A stretch of 64,000 nucleotides of DNA from Bretschneidera sinensis (lineage: Eukaryota; Streptophyta; Magnoliopsida; Brassicales; Akaniaceae). Under the pieces are notes generated by a model. It worked only from the letters and a program-made list of their open reading frames with translations. It was not told the origin of the DNA and did not search any database. This document shows positions 44,539-58,151 of this stretch, in pieces; position 1 is the first letter of the stretch; each line of letters opens with the position of its first letter. The DNA lies in contig CM043698.1 in NCBI GenBank assembly GCA_023935145.1, forward strand, positions 74,984,001-75,048,000, read 5' to 3'. Made by a program: the position numbers and the translations under genes.

Positions 44539-47500
44539 ATGCAGAGTTTGAGGATGACACGTGGTCGTGCGAAAGTTAGAGGTAGAGCTCTAAATCAGAG
44601 AGGACAAAGTAGACCCCCAATTTTTAGAAGGACTGAAGTAGAGGAGGAAGTTGAGTCTGTAATTCCCGCAAGGGAACATACTGATGGTGCAGCTAGTACC
44701 AGTAGAGCTAGGAGAGTATCTGAGGGTAAGAATGATGAATTGAGATAAGCCCTTAATCGTGCTATAGAAATGATGAATACAGCTAAAGAAATGGCTGATA
44801 ATTTACAGAGAAGATTAGAGGAAAGGGATAGAAGAGAACCGGATGTGGTAAGGCAAGAGGTTCCCAAGGGAGGGGTATTTAGAAATGAGATGCAAGGGGA
44901 TTGTTTTGTGAGGTTTCTTAAGTTTAAACCTCAATCTTTTAGAGGATCAACAAATCCGGTGGAAGCTGAGCAATGGATTAGACACATGGAGAAATATCTT
45001 GAGGTTTTACCGGTGTTAGATAGACAAAAGGTGGCTTTTGCTTCCTTTATGCTGGAAAGTGAGGCTTCTTAATGGTGGGAGGATATATTACCTAGGGTGA
45101 GCACACAGGTAGATCAACCTTTAACTTAGAATAAGTTTACGAATTAGTTATTTGCAAAGTATTTCCCAGATACCTTTCGGGTACAACAAGAAAGGGATTT
45201 TATTCATCTAAGACAGAGAAATTTATCAGTGATCGAATATGATAGTAAATTCATAACTCTGTCAAGGTTTTTACCGGAGTTAGTGAATACAGAGGAGAGA
45301 AAATGTAAGAGATTTTTAGACGGATTACACTATGATATTCGGACTAAACTCTCTTACATGGGCATAAGGGATTATGTTGTACTGGTGGATAAAGCATTGC
45401 GGATTGAGAAAGATCAGATAAAGTTGAGAGCTAGGAGGGATTGACTGAAGAGGTCTAGATTTGAGGGACATAGAGGAGGTAGTAATATGGGTGTACAGGG
45501 TGGGATACCACCTTAGAGAGGACGTTCCTTGTCACAAGGAACTGTAGTGCAGAGTCAGAGGCAAGTAGAATCTGTTGCTTCGGTAGCTCAGAGTAATACG
45601 GGTGGGTCACCTAGATTTGGGAGGCAGGCTATGGGAAGTTAGAGTTATGGTAGAGGACTAAGTGTGCCACCAAGGGGAAGGGGTAACCAGATGTTTGATC
45701 AAGAGGCAAGGGTTTGCTTCAGATGTAATCAGACAGGACATTTGGCTCGAAATTGTCTTATGCAAATATGCTTTGTATATGGTAGAGGAGGACATGTGGC
45801 TGCAGATTATCCAGCGGGAAAATCTGCTGACAGGGGTGTTGGAAATATTGGGGGAAGATCGGTGGAGAGATGTGGTGGATCAGGGAATGTATGGGGCAGA
45901 GCTCGATGATTAGTAGCAGAGCAAGGATGTGGTAGCCAGTTTCAGTCTCGAGATAGCAGAGCCTATGTATTGACTCAGTAGGATGCACAAGCCACTCCTA
46001 AGGTTGTTATGGGTATGATATCTATCCTTGGTACGCCTACTAGATTATTGATTGATCCGGGTGCAACCCATTCTTTTGCATCTAGTAGTTATATGAAATC
46101 CATTGATGCTAGTGCTAGTCCTTTGATGCATGCAATTGTTGTTGAGGTTCCTACTGGAGATAGAGTTATTATCAGGACAATCTACCGAGGTTGTGTAATT
46201 AATATGGCTGATAGAGAATTTGAAGTTGATTTATTGCCTTTAGATATGGCAGATTTTGATTTAATTTTGGGGATGAATTGGCTATCAACGTATTATGCTT
46301 GGGTAGATTGTTTTAGGAAAAATGTGATGTTTAAAATACCCGGGCATGAGGAGTTTAATTTTCAGGGAGAACGGAAAATACTTGTTAATTGTCTTATTTT
46401 TGCTTTAACTGCTAGTAAATGGTTGAGGAAGGGTTGTGAGGGGTATTTGATATATGTAGTGGATTCTAGCAAGGAGAGTAGAAAGTTAGAAGATATCTTG
46501 GTAGTAAAAGATTTTCCTGATGTCTTTCCTGAATAGTTGATTGGATTACCTTCCAATAAGGAGATTGAGTTTTCTATTGAGGTGATTCCAAGATCAGCAC
46601 CCATATCCATAGCACTCTATAGGATAGCACCAGCTGAATTGAGAGAGTTGAAAGTTTAGCTTCAGGAGTTGCTAGATAAACAGTTTATCTGACCTAGTAT
46701 GTCACCCTGGGGAGCTATTGTGTTATTTGTCAAGAAGAAAGATGGGACTATGAGGTTGTGTATTGATTATAGACAACTGAATAAGATTATCATTAAGAAT
46801 AGATATCCTTTGCACAAGATAGATGATTTATTCGAGCAGTTATAGGGAGCTAGAGTGTTTTTTAAAATAGATCTAAGGTTGGGTTATCATCAATTGAGGA
46901 TAAAAGAGGGGGACGTGCCTAAAACTACTTTTAGGACACGATATGACCATTATGAGTTCTTAGTGATGCCTTTTGGGTTGGCCAATGCTCCTGCAGCATT
47001 TATGGACTTTATGAATTGGGTGTTTAAACCATTCTTGGACAGATTTGTAATTGATGATATTTTGGTATATTCCAAGAATGAAGAGGAGCATATGCAACAT
47101 TTGGAGATAGTGTTAGATATTCTGAGGAAAGAGAAATTATATGCGAAGTTCTCTAAATGTGAGTTTTGGTTGAATGAGATATCTTTCTTGGAGCATGTTA
47201 TGTCGGGAGAGGGGATAGCAGTTGACCCACAAAAAGTAGAAGCAGTGTTGAATTGGGAAAGACTCACGAGTATAACCGAAATTAGAAGCTTTTTGGGGTT
47301 GACTGGTTATTATAGGAGATTTATCCAAAAATTTTCTATGATTGCTGGACCTTTGACTAAATTGACTAGGAAGGATGTGAATTTTAGGTGGTCAGAGAAA
47401 TATAAGAGAAGTTTTCAGCTGTTGAAAGAAAAACTGACTACTGCCCCAATATTAGTGCTTCCTTCTAGTGATGAAGGATTTGTGGTTTATAGTGATGCGT

Positions 47501-48959
47501 CACATCAGGGGTTGGGATGTGTGTTGATGCAACATGGGAGAGTTATAGCTTAAAAACCATGAGAGGAATTACCCAACCCATGATTTAGAATTGGCTGCCA
47601 TAGTTTTTGCTTTGAAGATTTGGAGACACCATCTATATAGAGCCAAGTGTGAAATTTTTACTGATCATAAAAGTTTGATGCATTTACCAACCCAGAAGGA
47701 GTTGAATTTGAGGTAGAGGAGGTGGATGGAATTGATTTGTGATTATGACTGTACAATTCACTTTCATCTAGGAAAGGCTAATGTAGTAGCTGATGCATTG
47801 AGTGGAAAGGCTACAGGAAGATTAACTGTCATTGGGAGTCATAATACTAGCATGATGATAGAATTAAGAAGAATGAGAATGCAATTGAGTGTCAATGATA
47901 AAGGCGTATTAATGGAAAATATGGTGATAAAATCTCCTATTATTGATCGTTTATTACAGCTGCAGGGTAAAGATGAGGGGATAGAGAAAATCAGGCAAGA
48001 AGTGTTGAGTGGGAAGTCGACCGAGTTTAGAATTAGAGAAGATGGTATGGTAGTATTGGGGTATAGAGTTTGTGTTCCCAATGATTTGGAGATTAGAAAG
48101 GAGATATTAAGGGAGGCTCATGATTTTGTATACTCCATACACCCAGGTAATAATAAGATGTACAGGGGGTTGAAACAGAATTATTGGTGGTTAGGGATGA
48201 AGAAGGATGTAGCAGAATACATTACTAGATGTTTGACATGTCAGCAGGTAAAGTCTGAGAATAGACATCCAGCAGGTTTATTACAACCTATTCTAGTACC
48301 TGAGTGGCCATGGAAAAATGTGAGTATAGATTTTGTCTCTGGTTTTCCCTGTACCCAGAGAGGGCATGATGCTGTATGGGTTATAGTGGATAGACTTTCT
48401 AAGTCTTCATATTTTCTTCCTATTAAAACTACCTGGAGTCCAGAAAAGCTAGCTGAGTTGTATATAGCAAAGATAGTAAAATTACATGGAGTACCATTGA
48501 GTATCATATCCGATAGAGATTCTAGATTTACCTCTAGATTTTGGAGGGGTTTCTAAGAAGCGATGGGTACTCAATTACAATTTAGTACAACTTTTCGTCC
48601 ACAAACTGATGGTCAGACAGAGAGAATCATCATAATACTAGAGGATATGCTGAGAGCAAGTGTATTGAGTTTCTCAGTGAGATGAGATGCTTATTTGCCT
48701 TTGATCGAGTTTGCATATAATAATTAGTATCAAACTAGTATTGGGATGACACCTTTCGAGGCCTTATATGGTAGAAGGTGTAGAACTCCAGTATGTTCGG
48801 AAGAAGTTGGAAAGAGAAATATATATGGCCCAGAAATGATAGACTTGACTACTGAGAGGATCAAACTGGTTAGGGAGAACCTCATAGCAGCTTAGAACAG
48901 ACAGAAATGATATGCTGATAAAAGAAGACAATCTCTCAAATTCCAAGTTGATGATTGTG
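44539..48959 (+). pseudogene. Outer Tekay-type gag-pol, 5' part (gag to integrase)
   Basis: One frame runs from ATG 44539 to about 47550. Gag has WIRHMEKYLEVL and a capsid region to about 45440, then two zinc knuckles (CFRCNQTGHLARNC intact; the second, about 45769-45810, has lost cysteines). Protease has LIDPGATHSFA (about 46048-46080). RT has [20 protein letters not shown] and IDDILVYS (about 46700-47250). After a small deletion and frame change near 47550 come RNase H ([17 protein letters not shown]) and integrase, with an HHCC zinc region (about 48138-48245) and core ([17 protein letters not shown]). About a dozen in-frame stops occur, nearly all readable as changed CAG, CAA, CGA or TGG codons. 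The frame is cut at 48959 by the nested element. Confidence 0.92.
48955..48959 (+). other. Left target-site copy of the nested insertion
   Basis: ttgtg precedes the nested LTR. The partner at 58152-58156 is ttagg, three of five identical. Removing the insert plus one copy restores the integrase reading frame, which confirms the site despite the divergence. Confidence 0.6.
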
Positions 48960-51240
48960 TGTAACGACCCATCCCGGGTTGGCCACCCCGAAACGATGTC
49001 ATCACATTTTGAGAATCTCAGCACGACACATATATGCAGCAGTAAAAATAAATATTACCAAAAGAACTTTACATCAATCCGTAAAATGCATGAAGAGTTA
49101 CAAATAAATTTTTTATTTTATTTTCTCATTAGTCCGAGGATGATGACACGTACGCAGCTTACAGAAAATGATTTCTTCTGAACCTCAATTCATCAAACTA
49201 TTTGCCAAGCCTGCTACCTGAAAATCATTGTACAATGAGGGGTGAGCTTCACAAGCTCAGTGAATTAAATTTACTAAAAGTATTCCAAATTCTATAAATA
49301 ATCCTTTAATATTTAATCTTTTATTTTTCACATAACCTGATGACAACTTTCTACTATCATTTCCCATATCATATGATTTATTCTCTATCAATCTCTTATT
49401 CTCAATCATTGGTCCACCTTAAGATAATCAATTATCTCATGATTACCTCGTAATGAGGTTCACATCATAAAATCTCTCATTTAAATAAGTCTTAACACTA
49501 TAACTATCTCTTTCTATGAAACTCAACCATTTATAATTAAATTCACCATAATGTCCCACATCTCAGCATTTCAATAATCTCATTATCATAGCTGTCTCTT
49601 TTTATGAGACTCAACCATCTATAATTTAATTCAAAATTAATATACCACATCTCAAATAATGCAACAATAATTAAAACAGATGTAAATACATGAATGATTA
49701 TGATGGGAACGTCTTCCCACCTGTCGACAGGTTATTATTATCTTAGACCGGCTACCCTCCCGGTTCTTTTATTCTCATCAGACCGGCTGCCTTCCCGGTT
49801 AATTCTAGCATATACCGGCTGTCACGGTTTTTACTTTTCATCCCAGCATATATCGGCTGTCACGGTTATTTCATTAGACCGGTTGCCTTCCCGGTTCTTT
49901 CGGTTATATTATTAAATGCATATGTGCATGAATAATGATATGAAACAGTAATATAAACAGTAATATAAAAACAATGTAAAGATTCAAACCACTTAATTTG
50001 GCTATCCTAATTATCCACAAATTTTATATAACAAAGTTTCTTTAAAATTTCTTACATCTAATCATCCTGATTTTTATCAAATTATATAAAATAATTCCAC
50101 TAAATTCGTCTCTTCCCAAATCACATCAATTAATCAATTAAAGTCTGTCAAGATCCACTAAATTTCATCTCAAATCATCCACCAAAATTTGTCAAGATCC
50201 ACTAAAATTTACCTCAAATCATCCACCAAAATTTGTCAAGATCTACTAAAATTTACCTCAAATCATCCACCAAAATTTGTCAAGATCTACTAAAATTCAT
50301 CTCATCATAACTCGTATTAAAACATCAATACATCTCATCAATAATTTATCTATTGCTTTTATTCTCAAATAAACTTATGATTTTCAAAAATATCATTTCT
50401 CACCGAAAAATATTTCTACCTGACCAAATTTCCTATCATACCCATAAATTAATTTTTCATCTATCACCCAAGCATACTTTAATAATTACTTATAATAATA
50501 TCACCAAAATAATTGATTTTTATTTAGACTACTAAAAGTAAATCCAACTCACCCCATAGCACTTAAAGCTACCCGTTGGTTACTTTCTTGCCTTTCTCGG
50601 TTCTTCTCAGAAATTTCTCCCGTTGTAAATAGTCAACACCTCATAATACTGATAGCTTCTCATGATCCTTTATAAAATTCCGCAGAAAATTCCTTCAAAA
50701 TTTTGCTCTTTTGACTTTTCTTTGGGTTTCCAAATATTTTGAGAAAAACAAGAGAAATTGAAAGAAAACTGAACGAAATCGTTCAGTTATACATACATAT
50801 ATATGAGAACTTGCTTGCACCTCCCACCTGACTTTCAACCTATATTTATTTTTTAAAAAAATAAGCCTCCACGTTTTTAGTCTTCAAAAGCCTCCCACCT
50901 AACTCTCTCATTTTTTTTTTTCAAAAAGCCTCCACTAAATGGATAATGGTGGAAGCATGATTTCCACCACATTTTCTTTTTTTTTTCTTTTCTTTCTTTT
51001 GATCTCATTCTTACGTGAGATCAAGATTTTTTTTTTTTTTTTATAACATCTATGTCCCAGAAAGTTTTTAAAGACACCAATGTCCCAAAAATCCTTTAAT
51101 GACATCCACGTCCCATAATTTTTTTTTAAAGAATTATTTTGTTCCATTCTATATCCTTTGCGTAAAATATATAATTTTAATTTCATGCTATATTTATTAA
51201 TTTACTTCTTTACCTTTACTTTACAAATACGGGTATTACA
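48960..51240 (-). mobile_element. 3' LTR of the nested element
   Basis: 2,281 bp, tgtaacgaccc to gggtattaca on the plus strand. It is closely similar to the copy at 55795-58151, with differences of a few per cent by eye over the first 140 bp. The length difference comes mostly from a 34-bp tandem repeat (two copies here, four there). Confidence 0.92.
49800..49870. repeat. 34-bp LTR tandem repeat, two copies
   Basis: The unit contains agcatataccggctgtcacg followed by a T-rich spacer. It occurs twice here, four times at 56650-56790, about once at 43700-43750 and about twice at 59905-59990 (the last two on the opposite strand). Confidence 0.8.
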
Positions 51241-53950
51241 ATTCTACTCACCTTACAAAAATTTCGTCCTCGAAATTTCTTTACTTTGCTCCAGAAACAA
51301 TTGTGAATAATACTTCTTCATAATTGTCTCATACTTTTGCGTAATCTCTTCAACATCCTTATTCTGCTACAGTACTTGAACTAATACAATTTCCTTTATT
51401 ATACAAGATTTGTTCCTTTCTTTAAAATCCTTATTGATACTTGTATGTACACCCAATCTTTCTGAATTTCTATAACTTAGCTCGAAATATCATGTAAACA
51501 CTTTCTTAAAAGTGAACATGTTTTAATTCTGGAGGCAAATTCAGGTTACTCACAACTAATCCAACTTTCTCAACAACCTCATAGGGTCCCACATGCCTCG
51601 GATTCAACTTTCCTTTTCTGTTTAAATCTCAATACACCTTTTTATTAAGATATTTTTTTTTCAATACACCCAATCACCTACTTGAGACTCAACAGGTCTA
51701 CTCTAAGCTACTTTACGGTGCTCTCTAACAAATTTGATCATCTCTATCGTTAGCTCAATAATAGACAGATCAGATATATTTTTCTCTTCCATTTCTTTCC
51801 AACATATAGGAGTTCTACACCTCTTATCATACAATGTCTCAATGGGTGCCATCCCAATACAAATTTGATACTAATTAATATTAACAACTTCAATCAATGG
51901 CATGTAAGCATCTCAACTTACTGAGAAATTCATCACATTTGTTCTTAGCATATCTTCCAGTATTTTTAAAAAATCCAATATGATCATGAAAATTATATTA
52001 AATTACCACTATGTACCCGTAGTTTTCTGAAATCCTCTCCCAATATAGCATCTTTATTTGACACTATGACCAATGGTACTTCATACAACCTCACAATCTC
52101 AGCTACATCCTTCTTCCATCCAGATTGTCAGAATTTTGGTCTCAATCCTGAGTACATCTTATTGTTACTTAGTTGCATCGAATCTACATCATCATTTACC
52201 TTTCTCATTATCCCCTCTCTTAACTTCGCATTATTTGAAACATAATTTCCAAGTTCCAATACTCAAATACTCTTACTTCAATTTTTAAACTCATATTACT
52301 TTCTAATAAGCACTCAATGCTTAATCTTTTTCTATCTCTTTATCTCTACCTTGCAACATTTCATTATGGATGACTGTACAACCATATTTATTAACCATGA
52401 TCCTCTATCACTGCTATTCAAATTCATTCTTATTTCTCTTAAATTTATCATTAATTTCATATAAGGACTCCCAATAGCAGTTAACTTTCTTGTAGACTTT
52501 CTACTCAATGTATCAATTATCATCTTCGCATTTTCTAGATGATAGTGAATTGTACAATCATCGTTACTAATCAACTTCATCTACCATCTTTGCCTCCAAT
52601 TCAACTTCCTCTGGTTAGGTAAGTATGTCCAATTTTTATAACCCATGACTATCTCACAAATGGCTCCATACAGATGATATCTCCAATATTTTAAATAATC
52701 ACTATAACAGCCAACTCTAAGTCATGAGTAAGGTAATTTCTATCATGTATTTTCAATTGCCTAGAAGTATGGTTCACAACTTTCCTATGATGCACATATC
52801 CCAATCATTGATGTGACATGTCACTATACACCACAAGTCCTTCATCACCAGAAGGAAACACCAATACTAGAGCTGTAGTTAATTTCTCATTTAGAAATTG
52901 GAATATTTTTCTTATACTTTCGTTACTATACAAATCTCACATTTTTCTCTGGTCAGTCTATTTAACCGTATTACAAAAACAAAAATTCTAAAAGGATCTT
53001 CTATAATAACCAGCTATCCCAAGAAGATTCTAATCTCAGTCATGTTAGTTGGTCTCTCCCAACTTAACATTGCCTCTACTTTTTATAGATCATCTGTTAT
53101 GCTATCCTCGACATTACATGTTCCAAGAAATTTATTTCCTTCTGTCAACCCTCACGCTTAGAGAACTTATATCATACCATCTCTTTCTCCTCAAAGTCTC
53201 CCCACAAATTTCTAAATGTTTTTCCTGCTCTTCTATAGTCTTAAAATATACCAAGATGTTATCGATGAACACAACCATAAGATTATCAAGAAATGGTTCA
53301 AACATTTTATTTATCCAGTCCATGAATGTTTCTGGAATATTATTCAATCCAAATGTCATCACAAGAAACTTATGACCATAACATGTCATAAAAACAATCT
53401 TAGATACGCCTCCCTTCTCTATCTTCAATTGGTGATAATCTGACATCAGATTTATCTTAGAAAATACTCTCACTTCTTGCATTGTCCACATAATTTATTT
53501 ATCAAAAATATTTGTCTTTATTCGACTATCTGTAGTCTATGCACACTCTTATCGTTCCATCTTCCTTTTACACAAACAACACCTGGGACTCCCCAAATGT
53601 ATTAGGTCCGATAAATGGTTTATACAAAAAAAATTCGTAAAATGGTACGTTCAACTCTCTCGATTCAGCTGACATCATTCAGTAGGGTGCTATTAAATAT
53701 ATGTGATGATCCTGGTATCACATCAATAAAGAATTTAATCTCTTTTCTGGGATGTAATCTAGGCAACTCATCAAGAATTACATTAGAATATTCTTTCATC
53801 ACCAAGATTTCTTCCTATTTTCCTTTTTGGAATTCATTATGTATGCCAAGTACTTCTCACAACTCTTCTTCAACCATCTCCTAGTGGTCAGAACAAAATG
53901 AGATAGTTCAAGAGTGTTTTTATGTTCTCTCTGAAGGTTACGCTCCTCAT

Positions 53951-54482
53951 GTCCACATCTTAAACACTACTTTCTTTTTGGAACAATCAATCATATTCAA
54001 AGAATATAAATCAACTTCAGATTTTTTTGTCGATAATACGAATCACACAACCCTTGTGAACATTTATGATTATCACTTCATCTTTAGTGAAAACTTCAAC
54101 AAAATATTTTTGCATCAAAAGACTAACACATACTTCAATAGACTTTTTATGAATACTAGATGCAAAAGAAAGAGGTTGCATCAAGATCAACCAATATTGA
54201 CATGTATATTTTCTATGTCCACATCTTAAACACTACCTTCTTTTTGGAACAATCAATCATATTCAAAGAATATAAATCAACTTCAGATTTTTTTGTCGAT
54301 AATACAAATCACACAACCCTTGTGAACATTTATGATTATTACTTCATCTTTAGTGAAAACTTCAACAAAATATTTTTGCATCAAAAGACTAACACATACT
54401 TCAATAGACTTTTTATGAATACTAGATGTAAAAGAAAGAGGTTGCATCAAGATCAACCAATATTGACATGTCCATTTTCCCT
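53951..54482 (-). repeat. Tandem duplication of a 266-bp protease segment
   Basis: Copies 53951-54216 and 54217-54482 are almost identical. Open frames across them show the same plus-strand translation twice, an artefact. On the minus strand each copy carries the protease active-site region and its continuation. The duplication separates the gag zinc knuckle from RT. Confidence 0.9.
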
Positions 54483-55778
54483 ACACTTAAAGCACTTCAA
54501 TTTTGAAAATTCTGGATAAATATTTTATGTGAATATAATTATAATAATTTTTTATATTCCAATCATACATCAGATTACCACTTCCACTTGGTTGCGTACT
54601 TACTTCCTCTACCATGACTTTCAATTCCATAATCTGTCTCCTAAATCTAAGGGTCCCACCAATAGTATTTTTAAGATACATAAGCATCAGATTCTGTTTG
54701 CCTCTGACTCTGTACTTCAGTTTTCAGTAACAAGGAATGCCTCATTTGGGGTGGTCTCTCACCTTGTACACTCATACTACCACTACCTCTATAACCTTTA
54801 TGTCTAAGTCTCTTTAACCATTTTTTCTCTTTCCTTTAAACTCCATCATATCTCTCTCGATCTGAAATAATATATCCACTAATCTAACATAATTCATATG
54901 CCTCATGTAAGATAGTTTCGATCAAACCATAAAACATAGTTCATCTTTGAACCTCTTACATTTCTTTTCCTCTTGGTCTACTATTTTTGGTACAACCATT
55001 GACAAAACCATACATTTGCTATCATATCGAGCCACAGTTAACACATTTACCCCAAATAAATAATATCTCTATCTTGTTGGGCTCTAAAGGAAAGTATTTA
55101 TCAAAAAAAGATCTTCTTAAACCTATTTAAGGTTAAGGGTCGATCAATATTTGTACTTACCTGGAAAGAATATCCTTCAATCATTCTAAAATTTATCCTT
55201 CTAACTTAAACAAAGTAAAGGCAATCGTCTATCTATCAATTACCAGTAAAATACTAAATAATGTCTCTTGCATGTTTATCCCGAAACTCAGGTGTAAAGG
55301 GTTAATAGATCCTTTAAACAACAAAGCATTTAGCTTAATTATATCTCTCTACATCTCATGCATAAACTCACTTTTTTCCCTTTTTAAATGTCTACCATTA
55401 CTGGATTTACAACATCAGGCACTGCTCTAGTCTGCTTATCTATGCTATAAGTTATCCACTCGATCATCTGATACATTCATTTTCTCAAAAGCATGAGTAA
55501 GAGCTTATCTTAGCTCATTTCTTTCAACTTCAGATTCTCCCATACCTCGATTATATTACTAATATCATATTATCAACACGTTCCCTTCTAGAAACCACAG
55601 ATTTAGATTCAACCTCGACTTATCAAAAATATTGTGGGCCTACCACACCCTCTCAAATCAATAATTCTAACTCAAGCTCGATCGCGTCCACGTGTCATCC
55701 TCAGACTGTTCATTATAATTTACTTTAATCTTCCACTTTCTTACTTTTTATGCAGTCTACAGAATCATACAACCTAAT

Positions 55779-55790
55779 GCTCTGATACCA
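55779..55790 (-). other. Primer-binding site of the nested element
   Basis: gctctgatacca on the plus strand is the exact complement of tggtatcagagc, the initiator tRNA-Met site, 4 bp from the 5' LTR. Confidence 0.9.
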
Positions 55791-55794
55791 AAAT

Positions 55795-58151
55795 TGTAAC
55801 GATCCATCCCGGGTTGGCCACCCCGAAACAGTGTCATCACATTTTAAGAATCTCAGCACGACACATATATGTAGCAGTAAAAATAAATATTACTAAAAGA
55901 ACTTTACATCAATTCGTAAAATGCATGAAGAGTTACAAATAAATTTTTTATTTTATTTTCTCATTAGTCTTAGGATGATGACACGTACGCAACTTACAGA
56001 AAATGATTTCTTCTGAACCTCAACTCATCAAACTATTTGCCAAGCCTGCTACTTGAAAATCATTGTACAATGAGGGGTGAGCTTCACAAGCTCAGTGAAT
56101 TAAATTTACTAAAAGTATTCCAAATTTCATAAATAATCCTTTAATATTTAATCTTTTATTTTTCACATAACCTGATGACAACTTTCTACTATCATTTCCT
56201 ATATCATATGATTTATTCTCTATCAATCTCTTCTTCTCAATCATTGGTCCACCTTAAGACAATCAATTATCTCATAATTACCTCGTAATGAGGTTCACAT
56301 CATAAAATCTCTCATTTAAATAAGTCTTAACACTATAACTGTCTCTTTCAATGAAACTCAACCATTTATAATTAAATTCACCATAATGTCCCACATCTCA
56401 GCATTTCAATAATCTCATTATCATAGCTATCTCTTTTTATGAGACTCATCCATCTATAATTTAATTCAAAATTAATATACCACATCTCAACATCTCAAAT
56501 AATGCAACAATAATTAAAACAGATGCAAATGCATGAATGATTATGATGGGAACGTCTTCCCACCTGTCGACAGGTTATTATTATCTTAGACCAGCTGCCC
56601 TCCTGGTTCTTTTATTTTCATCAGATCGACTGCCTTCCCAGTTAATTGAAGCATATACCGGCTGTCACGGTTTTTACTTTTCATCCCAGCATATACCAGC
56701 TGTCACGGTTTTCACTTTTCATCCCAGCATATACCAGCTGTCACGGTTTTTACTTTTCATCCCAGCATATACCGGCTGTCACGGTTATTTCATTAGACCG
56801 GCTGCCTTCCCGGTTCTTTCGGTTATATTATTAAATGCATATGTGCATGAACAATGATATGAAACAGTAATATAAACAGTAATATAAAAACAATATAAAG
56901 ATTCAAACCACTTAATTTGGCTATCCTAATTATCCACAAATTTTATATAACAAAGTTTCTTTAAAATTTCTTACATGCAATCATCCTGATTTTTATTAAA
57001 TTATATAAAAAAATTTCACTAAATTCTTCTCTTCCCAAATCACATCAATTAATCAATTAAAGTCTGTCAAGATCCACTAAATTTCATCTCAAATCATCCA
57101 CCAAAATTTGTCAAGATCCACTAAAATTTACCTCAAATCATCCACCAAAATTTGTCAAGATCTACTAAAATTTACCTCAAATCATCCACCAAAATTTGTC
57201 AAGATCTACTAAAATTCATCTCATCATAACTCGTATTAAAACATCAATACATCTCATCAATAATTTATTTATTGCTTTTATTCTCAAATAAACTTATGAT
57301 TTTCAAAAATATCATTTCTCACCGAAAAATATTTCTACCTGACCAAATTTCCTATCATACCCATAAATTAATTTTTCATCTATCACCCAAGCATACTTTA
57401 ATAATTAATTATAATAATATCACCAAAATAATTGATTTTTATTTAGACCACTAAAAGTAAATCCAACTCACCCCGTAGCACTTAAAGCTACCCGTTGGTC
57501 ACTTTCTTGCCTTTCCCCGTTCTTCTCAGAAATTTCTTCCATTGTAAATAGTCAACACCTCATAATACTGATAGCTTCTCATGATCCTTTATAAAATTCC
57601 GCAGAAAATCCGTTTAAAATTTTGCTCTTTTGACTTTTCTTTGGGTTTCCAAATATTTTGAGAAAAACAAGAGAAATTGAAAGAAAACTGAACAAAATCA
57701 TTCAGTTATACATACATATATATGAGAACTTGCTTGCACCTCCCACCTAACTTTCAACCTTTATTTATTTTTTTTTTAAAAATAAGCCTTCACATTTTTA
57801 GTCTTCAAAAGCCTCCCACCTAACTCTCTCATTTTTTTTTTTAAAAAAGCCTCCACTAAATGGATAATGGTGGAAGCATGATTTCAACCACCTTTTTTTT
57901 TTCTTTTCTTTCTTTTGATCTCATTCTTACGTGAGATCAATTTTTTTTTTTATAACATCTATGTCCTAGAAAGTTTTTAAAGACATCCATGTCCCAAAAA
58001 TCCTTTAATGACATCCACATCCCATTAAATTTTTTTTTAAAGAATTATTTTGTTCCATTCTATATCCTTTGCGTAAAATATATAATTTTAATTTCATGCT
58101 ATATTTATTAATTTACTTCTTTACCCTTACTTTACAAATATGGGTATTACA
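55795..58151 (-). mobile_element. 5' LTR of the nested element
   Basis: 2,357 bp, tgtaacgatcc to gggtattaca on the plus strand. It is collinear with 48960-51240. It contains four copies of the 34-bp repeat at 56650-56790. Confidence 0.92.
56650..56790. repeat. 34-bp LTR tandem repeat, four copies
   Basis: Four consecutive units each contain agcatatacc(g/a)gctgtcac, separated by a T-rich 'ttttacttttcatccc' spacer. Apparent open frames here reflect the repeat, not a protein. Confidence 0.85.

Larger units (their letters stand above)
51241..55794 (-). pseudogene. Decayed gag-pol interior of the nested element
   Basis: Reading the minus strand, a start MNSLRMTRGRDRA at 55713 stops after 13 codons. 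A zinc-knuckle remnant CFKCRENGHV lies near 54490. Protease-like VDLDATSFF and VEVFTKDEVIIINVHKGC are duplicated (53951-54482). RT at 53491-53132 has SKINLMSDYHQLKIEKGG and VFIDNILVYF, where the second catalytic Asp of the FIDD motif is Asn. RNase H / integrase linker is at 52580-52332 (CTIHYHLENAKMIIDTLSRK). Integrase APIETLYDKRCRTPICW is near 51855-51800. Frames are broken repeatedly. The interior is shorter than in the outer element. Confidence 0.85.
48960..58151 (-). mobile_element. Nested Tekay-type element, opposite orientation
   Basis: LTRs at 48960-51240 (the 3' LTR in its own sense) and 55795-58151 (5') flank a 4,554-bp interior. The primer-binding site complement gctctgatacca is at 55779-55790. 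The polypurine tract complement lies at about 51241-51256 (attctactcacctt). Its LTRs and coding region are recognisably the same family as the outer element, but inverted. The interior has no long open frames: only patches of gag, protease, RT, RNase H and integrase survive on the minus strand. Confidence 0.92.

Noticed and set aside
53978..54519. Plus-strand frames of 83 and 119 codons with a repeated sequence
   Set aside because: They are antisense to the duplicated protease segment of the nested retroelement. The repeat of the peptide reflects the DNA duplication.
56537..56857. 106-codon frame with YxxCHG-type peptide repeats
   Set aside because: It is translation of the 34-bp LTR tandem repeat and has no protein function.
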